In this document: positions 43,923 through 55,169 of the stretch, one piece after another | How the letters are laid out: each line of letters opens with the position of its first letter | Numbering within the stretch: position 1 is the first letter of the stretch | Source of the DNA: Acrasis kona | Taxonomy: Eukaryota; Heterolobosea; Eutetramitea; Acrasida; Acrasidae | Direction: 5' to 3' | Length of the DNA stretch: 64,000 bases | NCBI GenBank assembly: GCA_026419775.2 | Contig: JAOPGA020000108.1 | Span: 1-64,000 of the forward strand | Translations under genes and position numbers: made by a program | Notes under the pieces: model-generated | Told to the model about the DNA's origin: nothing | Databases searched by the model: none | Seen by the model: the letters and a program-made list of their open reading frames with translations, nothing else

Positions 43923-45123
43923 AAATGTCCGACTGCTTGGGCAAGATTCTGCAGCGGGATGCTCGCTTAACGAACTCCTCGGTATCATTCAACCCAGCTG
44001 CATCCTCTGCACTCAGAGCCAAGTAGCAGGAGGTGGCAGACTCGTCTTCTAAATTGGCCAAGCCAAGTATGACGATCCTGTAGTCATCGAGGTGGGGTTT
44101 CAAGCAACTCATAACGTCATGAGGTTGCATTCCAACGAACTTGACTTCGCCAATGTAACTCATCGCATTTCTGCCGATTCGAGACATGTGATTGCTCATC
44201 AGACAAAGAGATGTGGAACCATTTACACGTGGATTTAGGTCGATTACGAGAAGCTCGCCTTTCTTGGTCTCCAGTACATCTACGCCAACGACACCAAAAT
44301 ATCCTTTTGAACGCAAGTAATTTGACAAATGTTTTGTCACTGGAGAGAGTTTCTTTTTTAGTTCTTCTTGCTCTTTGAAATTTATGTTACTTCCCTCCCA
44401 TCCTCCGCAGACGTCAACAACTTGACGAGTAGTGCCTAAATATTTATCACGTCCCTCTTGTTTTGATACGTAGAACTGAAGGCAGAAATTGCTCACGATG
44501 TCGTCGACAAGGTCACTGACAATCATTCGTTCGTAGCGCCTCTCTTGTATGATAGTAATCAAGTTGTCCCTATCCTTCTCGTTGTGTATGAGCCACGTTC
44601 CATCACCACTTAGCCCGTGAGTAGATTTTATGACAAAAGGAATCTTTATAGTTTTGATACTTTCATAGCTTGTATTTATGATGTAAGAGTATGGCTGTTT
44701 CACTTTAGACTCTAGAATAGCCTCTTTGCTCAGTAATTGATAATGTACATGTGGGTCGACCAGATATTGGTCGTCACTAAGGTCTGGGTGTGGGAATAGC
44801 ACAATGTGCTTTAGCCCCTCCTCGTGTGGGGCAGGGCACCCTTCAGGTACCACAGTAAATTTAGGGCATGATTTTAAGTGGGATTTCCAATAATTTATAA
44901 GCTCAGGGTCAGGGCTCAGCTTTGTGCGCACTGCAATAGCTGGACCTGCAATAAATGCAGTTCTCATACCCTCCAAATGGTGGAGGACATACTCTGGCAA
45001 CGGTGGAGCATGAATGGGGAAACGGCACGACGTATTTGACGTTGGATAATACGGTATTATCGCTAGTTTCTTCTCTGAGTCCTCATTGTAGAGGGAAGTA
45101 AGAGAGTGGTCAAGAGAGATCAT
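43921..45123 (-). CDS. ATP-grasp domain ligase, substrate unknown
   Basis: Single exon, 400 residues. The middle and C-terminal parts carry an ATP-grasp fold: the ATP-binding strand and flexible loop IPFVIKSTHGLSGDGTWLI, the paired helix ERMIVSDLVDDIVSNFCLQF, GVVGVDVLETKKGELLVIDL and the Mg2+-binding NPRVNGS. The family joins carboxylates to amines or thiols using ATP through an acyl phosphate. The N-terminal ~150 residues look like a substrate-binding Rossmann-like half but gave no specific match. No targeting peptide is seen. Pathway unknown; it is upstream of ZPR1 on the same strand and divergent from spermidine synthase across 349 bp. Confidence 0.8.
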   Translation of the reverse strand: MISLDHSLTSLYNEDSEKKLAIIPYYPTSNTSCRFPIHAPPLPEYVLHHLEGMRTAFIAGPAIAVRTKLSPDPELINYWKSHLKSCPKFTVVPEGCPAPHEEGLKHIVLFPHPDLSDDQYLVDPHVHYQLLSKEAILESKVKQPYSYIINTSYESIKTIKIPFVIKSTHGLSGDGTWLIHNEKDRDNLITIIQERRYERMIVSDLVDDIVSNFCLQFYVSKQEGRDKYLGTTRQVVDVCGGWEGSNINFKEQEELKKKLSPVTKHLSNYLRSKGYFGVVGVDVLETKKGELLVIDLNPRVNGSTSLCLMSNHMSRIGRNAMSYIGEVKFVGMQPHDVMSCLKPHLDDYRIVILGLANLEDESATSCYLALSAEDAAGLNDTEEFVKRASRCRILPKQSDI

Positions 45124-45472
45124 GTTTTGTTTTTATTTTTAGTTTCCTGCTTTAGAAGTGCCCCTAGGGATTTTATACCGAAATAACTTCCTATTAAAAA
45201 TATAGAAAAACTGCGCAATTTTTGTAAAGTGGATCGGACAACATTCGAATAAGAAGAGTTGTTTTAGATTCAACCCTTATATATGTCGAATCATATGAAC
45301 TATAAAGTGATGGCAGCATCGTCAAATTTTAAATTTTTTTACTTAGATAGTTGACACCTTGGAAGGTGCAACTCCGAAATTTAATCTTTACAATTTTCTG
45401 AAGTATAAATGCGGTGTTCACAGGAGTTGCAATCGTACCTATCTTTAAAAAAAATCACAATCATTGTGCACA
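45124..45472. promoter_or_regulatory. Shared divergent promoter region, ATP-grasp / spermidine synthase
   Basis: 349 bp between two divergent start codons. A TATAAAT element at 45404-45410, 63-69 bp before the spermidine synthase ATG, is a candidate TATA box; other A/T-rich elements occur nearer the ATP-grasp start. The region has no ORF. The call rests on position and base composition only. Confidence 0.4.
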
Positions 45473-46390
45473 ATGAATGCTATAGGTGAAGGCTGGTTTT
45501 CAGAGATCAGCGAAATGTGGCCTGGTCAGGCTGCATCGTTGAAAGTAAAGAGTGTTTTACACAAAGAAAAGTCAAACTTTCAAGTAATCCATCTCTCATG
45601 TAATTTAAAAAAACTATAGGATATTATTGTCTTTGAAAGCGAGACTTATGGAAAAGTGTTAGTACTTGATGGTGTGATCCAGTTAACGGAGCGTGATGAG
45701 TTCGCATATCAAGAAATGATTACACATGTGCCCTTGTGCAGTCATCCAAATCCAAAAAGAGTTTGCCTGATCGGTGGAGGTGATGGCGGTGTTATTAGAG
45801 AAGTCATGAGGCACGAATGTGTTGAGGAGATCTACATGTGTGAAATTGACGAAAGAGTGTTGGAGGTCTCCAAAGCTTTCTTCCCCAAAGTATCAGAGAA
45901 ATTGATCAACAATCCAAAATTAAAGTTGTTCCATTGTGATGGTGCTGAGTTTTTGAAGAGAGAACAATTCAAGTCTGGATTCTTCGATGTAATCATTGTT
46001 GATTGCTCTGATCCAGTCGGACCAGCAGAATCATTATTCGGTCGTGACTTTTACGAATCTGCACAAGCAGCATTGAACCAAGGAGGAGTACTTTGTGCCC
46101 AAGCAGAAAGCATGTGGTTACATTTGGACATTATTGCGGACATGGCAGCTTTCATTTCTGAAATTAACTTTAAGAATGTTGAGTATTCCTACACAATGAT
46201 CCCAACGTACCCAAGTGGTAGTATTGGATTCTTTGTGTGTCGCAAGGGTGACGACAAGTCATGTTCTAGTCAACCGAGGGTCTTGTCAGAGGAGGCATCA
46301 AACAATGTCACTTACTACACGCCTCAAATACACTGCGCTAGCTTTGTGTTGCCCAAATTTGCCCACAAAGCAATTTATAAACATCTTTAA
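45473..46390 (+). CDS. SRM: Spermidine synthase
   Basis: Exons 45473-45583 and 45620-46390, joined across a 36-nt intron at 45584-45619, give 293 residues, normal for the family. The spliced start ([20 protein letters not shown]) is the standard N-terminal strand of spermidine synthase. The putrescine-binding loop [19 protein letters not shown], the SAM-type GGGDGGV motif, and the catalytic-site motif [14 protein letters not shown] are all present. It transfers an aminopropyl group from decarboxylated SAM to putrescine in the cytosol. The C-terminus ([13 protein letters not shown]) also matches. Thermospermine or spermine synthases share the fold, but the motifs favour spermidine synthase. 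Confidence 0.95.
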
Positions 46391-46601
46391 ATGTTCCTTA
46401 ATAAACTACATTTGAATTAAACTGTGGCGACTTTTATGTGCAGAATGCATCTATGTTGACGGTTGATGGAAGAAGGGTGGATCAAATCAAAATTAAACTT
46501 GGCATCTTTTAAGTTCTGTGATTTTAAAATAGGTGTTTAAACAAATATAAATTAGGAGAAGTAGAAAACTGATTGAATAAAAAACAAACTTCTTATTGAC
46601 A

Positions 46602-46917
46602 ATGGCGAACGCTTTAATAGAGATAATAAACCACCTCACGAGCATCGGTATACTGTTTGACAAAAGAGAACAAAAAACTAGAGAATAAGATAAAAGCTCT
46701 GACAAAACAGAAGGAAATATACGACTGCTCCGACCACGTCCTGTCTACAAAAAAGATACTAAATCCAATACATAACTGCTCGTGTGAGGCGGAAGATGTA
46801 AACAATAGTTTTGAAACACATTCGAGCAGTGATAATTTGGGAGACGACTTCGATGCTTTTGAGAGCTATATTAGTGATATATCTGAGGTCGAAGATGATG
46901 AATATCAATTACCCTAA
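46602..46917 (+). CDS. Small acidic protein, unknown
   Basis: Two exons (46602-46647 and 46682-46917) with a 34-nt intron (46648-46681) give 93 residues. The start is a short helix (ALIEIINHLTSIE), followed by a basic helix and a Cys pair (NCSC), ending in an acidic Ser/Asp/Glu-rich tail. No known domain is seen. A second small ORF begins just after it and may be a downstream exon, but no phase-consistent intron of the usual length joins them. Confidence 0.4.
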
Positions 46918-46939
46918 ATCCATCAAAACAATTTGTAAC

Positions 46940-47143
46940 ATGTACAACCCAGGATGTGGATATGTAAACAATAAATTATTTAACCAACTACTTTGTCAAC
47001 ACCTAAACCAAAGAACACATTTTATAATACTTCAGGAACAAAACGAAGACCATATAGTAGTCAGTAATGAAGGTAAACTAACCTCTCTACAAAATTGTTT
47101 GGTGTTGATTAAAAAGAGTTTTAATAAACAAGTTATATATTAA
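46940..47143 (+). CDS. Small ORF, unknown
   Basis: 67 residues from ATG 46940, with CGYVNNKLFNQLLCQHLNQR then a beta-like stretch THFIILQEQNEDHIVV. It could be the last exon of the preceding gene or a separate tiny gene. Coding status is uncertain; an A-rich 3' sequence follows the stop. Confidence 0.3.
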   Translation: MYNPGCGYVNNKLFNQLLCQHLNQRTHFIILQEQNEDHIVVSNEGKLTSLQNCLVLIKKSFNKQVIY

Positions 47144-47211
47144 ACAAAAGTATATTTTTATTTCAAGTATGACAAGGACTTGTTTGTTAATAGATAATTA
47201 AAGTAAATATT

Positions 47212-50200
47212 TTAAGCGAAGAAGGATGCCAAGGTGGCAAGAATTGCTGGTAACACAACAGCAGCAATCAAAGTCTTACTCATGTTGGCTGCAGATGCGC
47301 TGTTTGTTGCAGATTCACGAGCGTTATCGCCACCTGATTGGTTATCTCCAGGTGAACGAGTTGTTTGGACTGGAGTTCCAGTTGTTGTTGATCCAGTTGT
47401 TGGTAATCCAGTTGTTGGTGTGGAGGTGGTGGTGGCTGGTGATGGTGTGGTAGTAGATGGTGAGGTAGTTGGTGGACACTTCTTGCATACTGGGCAGACA
47501 TTGCGCTTCTTCAATCCTCTTGCTGGTGAAGCATTGTTGTCGCCAGATAGATTGGAATCTTCAACTCCGCATGGGCATGGTGGGCAAGTAGCTCCAGGTA
47601 CTCTTGTTGTGGCAGGGGCATTGGTTGTGGCCGGAGCAGCTGTAGTTGTGGATGGAGCACCAGTTGTTTGTGGTGATGCTGTGGTTCCGGGAGCAGCAGT
47701 TGTTACTGTTACTGGTGGTGAAGTAGTAGTTGCAGGTGCATTTGTTGTTCCTGGGGCAGCGGTGGTTGATGGTGCGTTAGTTGTTCCTGGGGCAGCGGTG
47801 GTACTTGGGGCACCAGTTGTTTGTGGAGCGGGGGTTGTTGTGGCTTGTGGTGATGATGTAGTTGTGATTGGAGCACCAGTTGTTTGTGGAGCGGCGGTTG
47901 TGGTGGCTTGTGGTGATGATGTAGTTGTGCCTGGAGAAGCTGTAGTTGTGGATGGAGCACCAGTTGTTTGTGGTGATGCTGTGGTTCCGGGAGCAGCAGT
48001 TGTTACTGTTACTGGTGGTGAAGTAGTAGTCTCAGGTGCATTTGTTGTTCCTGGGGCAGCGGTGGTTGATGGTGCGTTAGTTGTTCCTAGTGAAGCAGTG
48101 GTTGCTGGTGCATTAGTAGTTCCAGGTGCATTAGTTGTTGATGGAGCTTCTGTTGTTCCAGGTGCGGCAGTGGTGCTTGGAGCCTGAGTTGTTCCAGGTG
48201 CAGCAGTTGTTGATGGAGAACCAGTTGTAGCAGGTGTTTGTGTTGTACCGGGGGCGCCTGTTGTTGATGGAGCACCGGTAGTTTGTGGAGCACCAGTTGT
48301 TGCGGGTGCTTGTGTTGTTCCAGGGGCAGCAGTAGTTTGAGGGGCACCAGTTGTTGATGGAGCACCGGTAGTTTGTGGGGCACCTGTTGTAGCGGGTGCT
48401 TGTGTTGTTCCAGGTGAAGCAGTGGTTGCTGGTGCATTAGTTGTTCCAGGTGCACTAGTTGTTGATGGAGCTTCTGTTGTTCCAGGAGAACCAGTTGTTA
48501 CTGATACTGGTGGAGATGAAGTTGGGGTTTCAGTGGTGGTGGGAGCAGCGGTTGTTGATGGAGCAGCGGTTGTTGATGGAGCAGCGGTTGTTGATGGAGC
48601 ACCTGTTGTAGCGGGTGCTTGTGTTGTTCCAGGAGTAGCAGTTGTTGATGGAGCTTCAGTAGTTCCTGGAGCGGCGGTAGTGCCAGGTGCATTAGTTGTT
48701 CCTGGAGCACCAGTGGTTGATGGAACTTGAGTAGTTCCGGGTGCAGATGTAGTACCTGGAACGTTAGTTGTGCCTGGGGCGCCAGTTGTTGATGGAGCTT
48801 CAGTAGTTCCTGGAGCGGCGGTGGTGCCAGGTGCATTGGTAGTTGATGGAGCGCTAGTTGTTCCTGGGGCAGCGGTTGTGCCAGGAGCATTAGTGGTTCC
48901 TGGAGCAGGTGTTGTTACAGATACTGGTGGAGAGGAAGTTGGGCTTTCAGTTGTACCAGGGGCAGCAGTTGTACCAGGTGCGTTTGTTGTTCCTGGAGCA
49001 GCGGTGGTGCTTGGTGCATTAGTGGTGCCTGGTGCAGCAGTAGTACCAGGGGCTTTGGTAGTTCCTGGTGCACCGGTAGTGGATGGTGATTTTGTTGTTC
49101 CTGGTGGACAAACATTGCATACTGGGCAGTTGGTAGTATTACGTCTCTTCTTTGAAGGAGATTCTCCACATGGACATGGTGGGCAAGTGGTAGTTGGGGA
49201 TTTAGTAGTACCTGGGGCCTTAGTAGTACCTGGTGACTTGGTTGTTGTTGGTGCCTTGGTGGTGCCTGGGGCTTTGGTAGTTCCTGGGGCTTTGGTAGTA
49301 CCTGGGGCTTTGGTAGTACCTGGGGCTTTGGTAGTACCTGGGGCTTTGGTAGTACCTGGGGCTTTGGTAGTACCTGGGGCTTTGGTAGTACCTGGGGCTT
49401 TGGTAGTACCTGGGGCTTTGGTAGTTCCTGGCGCCTTAGTGGTGGGTGGATTGACAGTGGTACATCCAGCAGGAGTGAATGAAACAACAAAGCTTGGCTC
49501 AGTAGATTCACGTCCATTGAATGTAATACCGCAGTTGCTATTCTGATCAAAGAAGCTTGGTACGTTTGGATTTGATTGTCTGTTGCAGTAAGTAGCATCA
49601 TTGTTGACGGTGCTAATCACAAACACAATGTTTTCTTGTTTACCCTTAATGGCTTCATCAACGATCTTAGTGATATCGACTGGAGTAGCCAATTGACACT
49701 TTCTGGTTGTCTTTTCAACTAATTTCGCCTTCATGACTACAGCACGAGCATCAAGGTTCTTTACGCAGAAATCTTGAGTTGGACCGGATTCACCTGACAC
49801 GTACGATTGATTGGCTTGACCAATGTTAATCAAGAGTTTAGCGCCATTGGCACAAGCGGTTGGTGCAATATCGAAGGTGACCTTGTCGTATGGCTTGACG
49901 TTCGTTAAGGGGAATGAGAAGACAATGTTGTTGATGTCGTATGAGTTTTGTGGGTAGGTTACTTTGTGTTCGCAAACGTTGTTGTTGCAGTAAGAGACAT
50001 CTTGGTTGTTTGGACGCTTGACTGGTACGCATGCTGGTGATTGAGTTGTGGCAGGTGATTTGGTTGTACCTGGAGCTTTTGTGGTGCCTGGAGCCTTAGT
50101 AGTACCTGGTGCCTTAGTAGTTCCTGGAGCTTTGGTTGTACCTGGAGCCTTAGTAGTACCTGGAGACTTGGTTGTTGTTGGTGTCTTGGTGGTGCCTGGA

Positions 50201-53200
50201 GCCTTAGTAGTACCTGGTGCTTTGGTTGTGCCTGGTGCTTTGGTTGTGCCTGGTGCCTTTGTGGTACCTGGTGCCTTAGTAGTTCCTGGAGCTTTGGTTG
50301 TACCTGGAGCAGCAGTGGTTGGTGCTCTAGATGTAGCAGGCGCACTTGTAGTTGGGGCAGCGGATGTTGGTGCTCTTGAGGTAGCAGGAGTGCCAGTAGT
50401 CGATGGCGCTGGGGTTGTTACTGATACTGGTGGAGATGAAGTGGTCGGCGTAGCTGTTGTGGTTCCTGGTGCTTTAGTAGTACCAGGTGCTCCGGTAGTG
50501 GATGGTGATTTTGTTGTTCCTGGTGGACAAACATTGCATACTGGGCAGTTGGTAGTATTACGTCTCTTCTTTGAAGGAGATTCTCCACATGGACATGGTG
50601 GGCAAGTGGTAGTTGGTGCTTTAGTAGTAGTTGGGGATTTAGTAGTACCTGGCGCCTTGGTAGTGCCTGGTGCCTTTGTAGTACCTGGTGATTTTGTGGT
50701 ACTTGGGGCTTTGGTAGTACCTGGTGCCTTGGTAGTGCCTGGGGCTTTAGTAGTTGTTGGTGCCTTGGTAGTTCCAGGGGCTTTAGTGGTGGTTGGTGAT
50801 TTTGTAGTTGCAGATGGTGAAGAGGTTGTTGTAGCTGGTTTAGTTGTTCCAGGTGCAGCGGTTGTAGTTGGTGACTTAGTAGTAACTGAAACAGGTGGCG
50901 ATGTAGTACCGGTTGGTGACTTAGTTGTTCCTGGTGCTACAGTTGTTACAGTTGGTGCCTTAGTTGTACCAGGTGCAGCAGTTGTAGTTGGTGACTTAGT
51001 TGTAACTGAAACAGGTGGAGATGTAGTACCAGTTGGTGACTTTGTTGTACCTGGTGGACAGACTTTGCATGGTGAACAACCACCAGTGCTATTTCTTCTC
51101 TTCTTTGAGCCTTCATATCCACAAGCACATGGTGGGCAAGTGGTGGGGCAAACCTTGCAAACTGGGCAACCAGTGGTATTACGTCTCTTCTTGGAAGTCT
51201 CTTCACCACATTGACAGACTGGGCAAGTTGGTGCCTTAGTAGTTGTGGTTGGTGCTTTGGTGGTTGTGGTTGGGGACTTAGTAGTGGTTGGTGATTTAGT
51301 AGTGGTTGGTGATTTAGTAGTTCCAGGTGCGGCGGTTGGTGATTTTGTGGTCACTGAAACAGGTGGAGAGTAGTACCAGTTGGTGACTTTGTTGTACCGG
51401 GTGGGCAGACTTTGCATGGTGAACAACCACCAGTGCTATTTCTTCTCTTCTTCGATCCTTCATATCCACAAGCACATGGTGGGCAAGTGGTGGGGCAAAC
51501 CTTGCAAACTGGGCAACCAGTGGTATTACGTCTCTTCTTGGAAGTTTCTTCACCACATTGACAGACTGGGCAAGTTGGTGCCTTAGTAGTTGTGGTTGGT
51601 GCTTTGGTGGTAACAGTTGGTGTCTTGGTTGTTGATGGTGATTGAGTAGTGGTTGGTGTCTTGGTAGTTGCTGATGGAGATGAAGTAGTGGTAGCTGGTT
51701 TGGTGGTTCCAGGTGCAGCAGTTGTAGTTGGTGCCTTGGTTGTCACTGAAACAGGTGGTTGAGTAGTGATTGGTGCCTTAGTTGTTGAATCTGGCAACTC
51801 GCAAATATAATTGTTTGTATTAGTGCATGCATGATTAATCCATCCATTGTTGTTAGTGAACAAACATTTCTTACTAGCGTCGTTCAAGTTAACGTTGCTC
51901 AACCATTTAGTGAACTTGAATTGAATTCCGCTCAACCACTTCCATTGTGAAGTTGGACAAGCTCCTCCAATCCAGAATCCATCCAAACTGAACTTGGCAA
52001 TAAGTTGTAAAGCGGCATTGTGGTCGTCTTCGTCGTATTCCTCGATTAGACTTCCACCAGCTGCCTCACAGCAACTTTTAGCAAGTTCGAATGTTACTTT
52101 GGATTTACCGCACTTATATACCTTCTTGTTGATGACGATTGGTTCGGTCAATGATGGGCAAGTAGGAGCTTTAGTGGTCACAGGTGCATTGGTAGTTGTG
52201 GTTGGTGCCTTAGTGGTAACAGTTGGTGTCTTGGTTGTTACTGATGGAGAAGAAGTAGTTGTAGCTGGTTTAGTAGTTCCAGGTGCAGCAGTTGTAGTTG
52301 GTGACTTAGTTGTTACAGAGACTGGTGGTTGTGTTGTGGTTGGTGCCTTTGTTGTAACTGATGGTGAAGAGGTTGTTGTTGGTGCTTTTGTTGTTGTTGT
52401 TGGTGCCTTTGTAGTTGTTGGGCATGCGTTACAGACTGGGCAACCAGTTGAGTTGCGTCTCTTCTTGGAAGATGACTCACCGCAAGGACATGGTGGACAA
52501 GTAGTTGATGGCGACTTTGTCGTTACTGAAACAGGTGGTTGAGTAGTGGTTGGTGCTTTGGTGGTTGTGGTTGGCGCCTTAGTTGTGACAGTTGGTGCTT
52601 TAGTAGTTGTGGTTGGTGCCTTAGTCGTTGTAGTTGGCGACTTGGTTGTACCAGGAGGGCAAACCTTACAAGCTGAACAACCTCCAGTGCTGTTCCTCCT
52701 CTTCTTCGATCCTTCGTATCCACAAGCACATGGTGGGCAAGTGGTGGGGCAAACCTTACAAACTGGGCAACCAGTAGTGTTACGTCTCTTCTTGGAAGTT
52801 TCTTCACCACATTGACAGACTGGGCAAGTTGGTGCCTTAGTAGTTGTGGTTGGTGCTTTAGTTGTAACAGTTGGTGCTTTGGTGGTTGTGGTTGGTGCTT
52901 TGGTGGTTGTGGTTGGTGCTTTGGTGGTGGTGGTTGGCGCCTTAGTTGTGACAGTTGGTGCCTTAGTAGTTGTGGTTGGTGCTTTCGTGGTAGTTGAAGT
53001 TGGTAGCTCACAAATGTAATTGTTAGTGTTCGTGCAAGCGTGGTTAGCCCATCCATTAGTATTGGTGAACAAACATTTCTTGCTTGCGTCGTTCAAGTTA
53101 ACGTTGCTCAACCACTTGGAGTACTTGAATTGAAGTCCGCTCAACCACTTCCATTGCGAAGTTGGACAAGCTCCTCCAATCCAGAATCCATCCAAACTGA

Positions 53201-53555
53201 ACTTTGAAATGAGTTGCACGGCGGCATTGTGGTCATCCTCGTCGTATTCTTCGATAAGAGTTCCACCAGCTGCCTCGCAACAACGTTTGGCAATGTCGAA
53301 AGTAACTTTTGATTTTCCGCATTTGTAGATCTTTTTGTTAATCGTGATTGGTTCTGTTAGTGATGGACACGAAGTTGGTGGATTGGTAGTAGATGGTGCG
53401 CATGGTTTACATTCTGGGCATGTGTCGGTATTTCTTCTCTTCTTGGAGACTGTGCCACAGGGACAGCTTGGGCAGGTATTAGTAGTTGCTCCGACTAGTA
53501 AGAAGGTACCCAACAATATTGCTACCAAAAGCAACAAACAAACAGGCCTTGTCAT
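47212..53555 (-). CDS. Giant mucin-like surface protein with C-type lectin-like domains, Cys modules and a GPI signal; one frameshift
   Basis: Two frames, 53555-~51370 and ~51369-47212, are one gene of ~2,110 residues interrupted by a single missing base. A signal peptide (CLLLLVAILLGTFLLVG) starts it. Two C-type lectin-like domains follow (about 53370-52990 and 52170-51790; FSLDGFWIGGACPTSQWKWL and C-terminal Cys). Long Thr/Pro arrays (TTKAPTTTTKAP, APGTTKAPGTTK) would be densely O-glycosylated. Eleven Cys modules of the type CPxCxCG...SKKRRN...CPxCxxCP are scattered among them. A beta-sandwich with Cys lies at 50035-49455 (IVFVISTV, FNGRESTEPSFVVSF). The C-terminus is a Ser/Ala/Asn stretch plus 20 hydrophobic residues, a GPI-anchor signal. 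Neither lectin domain has an evident EPN/QPD or WND calcium motif. It is probably an adhesin or cell-coat protein; its ligand is unknown. Confidence 0.88.
49270..49435. repeat. 18-bp tandem array encoding APGTTK units
   Basis: About eight near-identical 18-base units (TGGGGCTTTGGTAGTACC on the plus strand) code for consecutive APGTTK hexapeptides on the minus strand. A second, more diverged array lies at about 50050-50315. The sequence similarity between units makes copy number in the assembly unreliable. Confidence 0.8.
51010..51610. repeat. Internal segmental duplication of the double Cys module
   Basis: About 240 bp (51010-51250) recur almost unchanged at 51358-51597, and a third, more diverged copy lies at about 52640-52850. 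Each encodes the pair of modules with SKKRRNTTGC and SKKRRNSTGG. The second copy has GGAGAGTAG where the first has GGAGATGTAG, which is where the frame breaks. Confidence 0.8.
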
Positions 53556-54314
53556 GACTGGTTGTGTGTTGAATACTTTTTGAAAGCTTTTTGTCCTGTA
53601 GTCTAAAGAATTTTCTTCTTAAGAGTCTCAACGATGCACGTTTGCTACATTTATGGAATATAAATCGTTAAAAAATATAACCGACTCTATATAAGGGCAT
53701 TTAGAACGTTGCAAGATGTGCAGATTATTATTCTATTCTACTCCAAGATGTGTTCAAATAAAAAAGATTCAGCGAGCGTAGGACATGATAAAGTAACAGG
53801 AGCCGTGAAGGAAAAAAAAATGGTTTTTGAAAAATAAAAAGTACTGAAAATCTCAAGAAACATCTTTGAACGGAACAAATGGCCTTTGAGGAGGACATTA
53901 TTAAGTCGGCAATTTTTAACGTTGAATTTTGTCGAAATTTTGTGAAATGGTTAAAATAACTACTGGTCATGTTCTATGGTGTTGTGGTCCAGAATTATTG
54001 ATGTGGTTGAATGGTATAATTAATTAGTGTATCGAGTCCGTCATTTCATCAGATAAATTACCGATCATTTAAATTGTTAATGTTCTTCTTATAACGACGT
54101 TGATGTTATATTGCTAGAGTCTTGTTGACATGAAATTGTTCTAGAAGACGTTTGATATGTCTGCTTACAAAAAAGACAACAGAATCTGATTGTCATTTGA
54201 ACACACAAGCATTAAACTAAAGCATCAAAAGTCTATTAAAGGAAGATAGAATGTGAGAAAAATTCAAAAGTGACACATTGTGAAGTTCAGAATGAAACAG
54301 AGTGATGATTGAGT
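53556..54314. other. Intergenic region upstream of the surface-protein gene
   Basis: About 760 bp, AT-rich, without convincing genes. A TATATAAG element at 53688-53695, read CTTATATA on the minus strand, lies about 135 bp before the surface-protein start and is a weak TATA-box candidate. Scattered short ORFs are not supported. The 3' end of COQ10 borders it. Confidence 0.4.
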
Positions 54315-55025
54315 TTAATGATAAGTTGTTTCAGATTTAATGATTCTTGTGGTAACAGATGGTTTTCCATACTTTGAATTACATCGCTTTTCGAACGAGT
54401 CCGTCATGGTTTTTACAACTGTATTCAATGATTAAATGTATTTAATAAATTACTTACGTAAGTTGAAGAATGTGTTGGCCACCTTCTGATACAACTCATT
54501 ACTAAATCCAAAATTAACATAAAAAGTTAAAATGCAGGACTTTGCTACGGACCCCTCTTTCATTTCCCAAATGTTCTCTAGATGTGTGAACAGCCGACTA
54601 GGTTCCGCTTCAACTCGTACGTAATCTGGATCCCTTAAAATAATACTTGATGTATACTTCTCTATGAATGGTGGGAATCCAACCTCTAGATCCGCATTCA
54701 TGTAAGCTGTAGGTTGCATGTTTCCAAGATTATCGTTTTTTTGTGTTATCGCTTTGTAATTGTATTGCTTTGAATCCCTCACATGCTTCAGAAATTGTTT
54801 ATATTCATCCACGTTTGAAACAACATCAAATACTTGTTTTGGGGTATACCTAACATGCTGTCAGTAAAATAATATTTCACTTAGTTTTTACCCTATTTCT
54901 ACCTGCTCTACGTAGTGTATTCCTTTATGAGTTTTCTGTACATTACCAAACATGTTCAAAAACCCTCTTCTCTGAAGCGAACCACTCCTGATTGAACATA
55001 ACGAGTGCCTGCACACACCTAACAT
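54315..55025 (-). CDS. COQ10: Coenzyme Q-binding protein COQ10
   Basis: Three exons (55025-54892, 54849-54458, 54418-54315) with introns of 42 nt (54850-54891) and 39 nt (54419-54457) give 209 residues. The N-terminus is Arg/Ser-rich (CRHSLCSIRSGSLQRRGF), a likely mitochondrial presequence. The START-like domain has YTPKQVFDVVSNVDEYKQFL, the highly conserved DLEVGFPPFIEKYTSS, SRLFTHLENIWEMK, VNFGFSNELYQKVANTFF, and, from the last exon, VKTMTDSFEKRC. COQ10 binds ubiquinone and is needed for its function in respiration. The last exon is essential: without it the conserved C-terminal helix is cut. Confidence 0.93.
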
Positions 55026-55169
55026 TGATGCTTACAAAAATGTGTGGATTTATTTGGCTTTACACCGTGGAAATTCAAAGAGACATATCGTTCTAGTTTC
55101 TGTAGAATCGTGCTACACGAACTTGAGTCATGGAGAATAAAATATTTTTTGTAACAATCTAACTGTACG

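Noticed and set aside
49270-49435. CRISPR-like regular repeats
   Set aside because: The 18-bp units are directly adjacent without spacers, lie in frame within a coding sequence, and the genome is eukaryotic.
47234-51214. Long plus-strand open frames (up to 388 codons) rich in Val, Pro, Gly and Ala
   Set aside because: They are antisense shadows created by the repeated Thr/Pro codons of the surface protein; the minus strand has the signal peptide, lectin domains and GPI signal.
51355-51385. Programmed frameshift in the surface-protein gene
   Set aside because: No slippery heptamer is present, and the duplicate copy shows that a single missing base is sufficient explanation.
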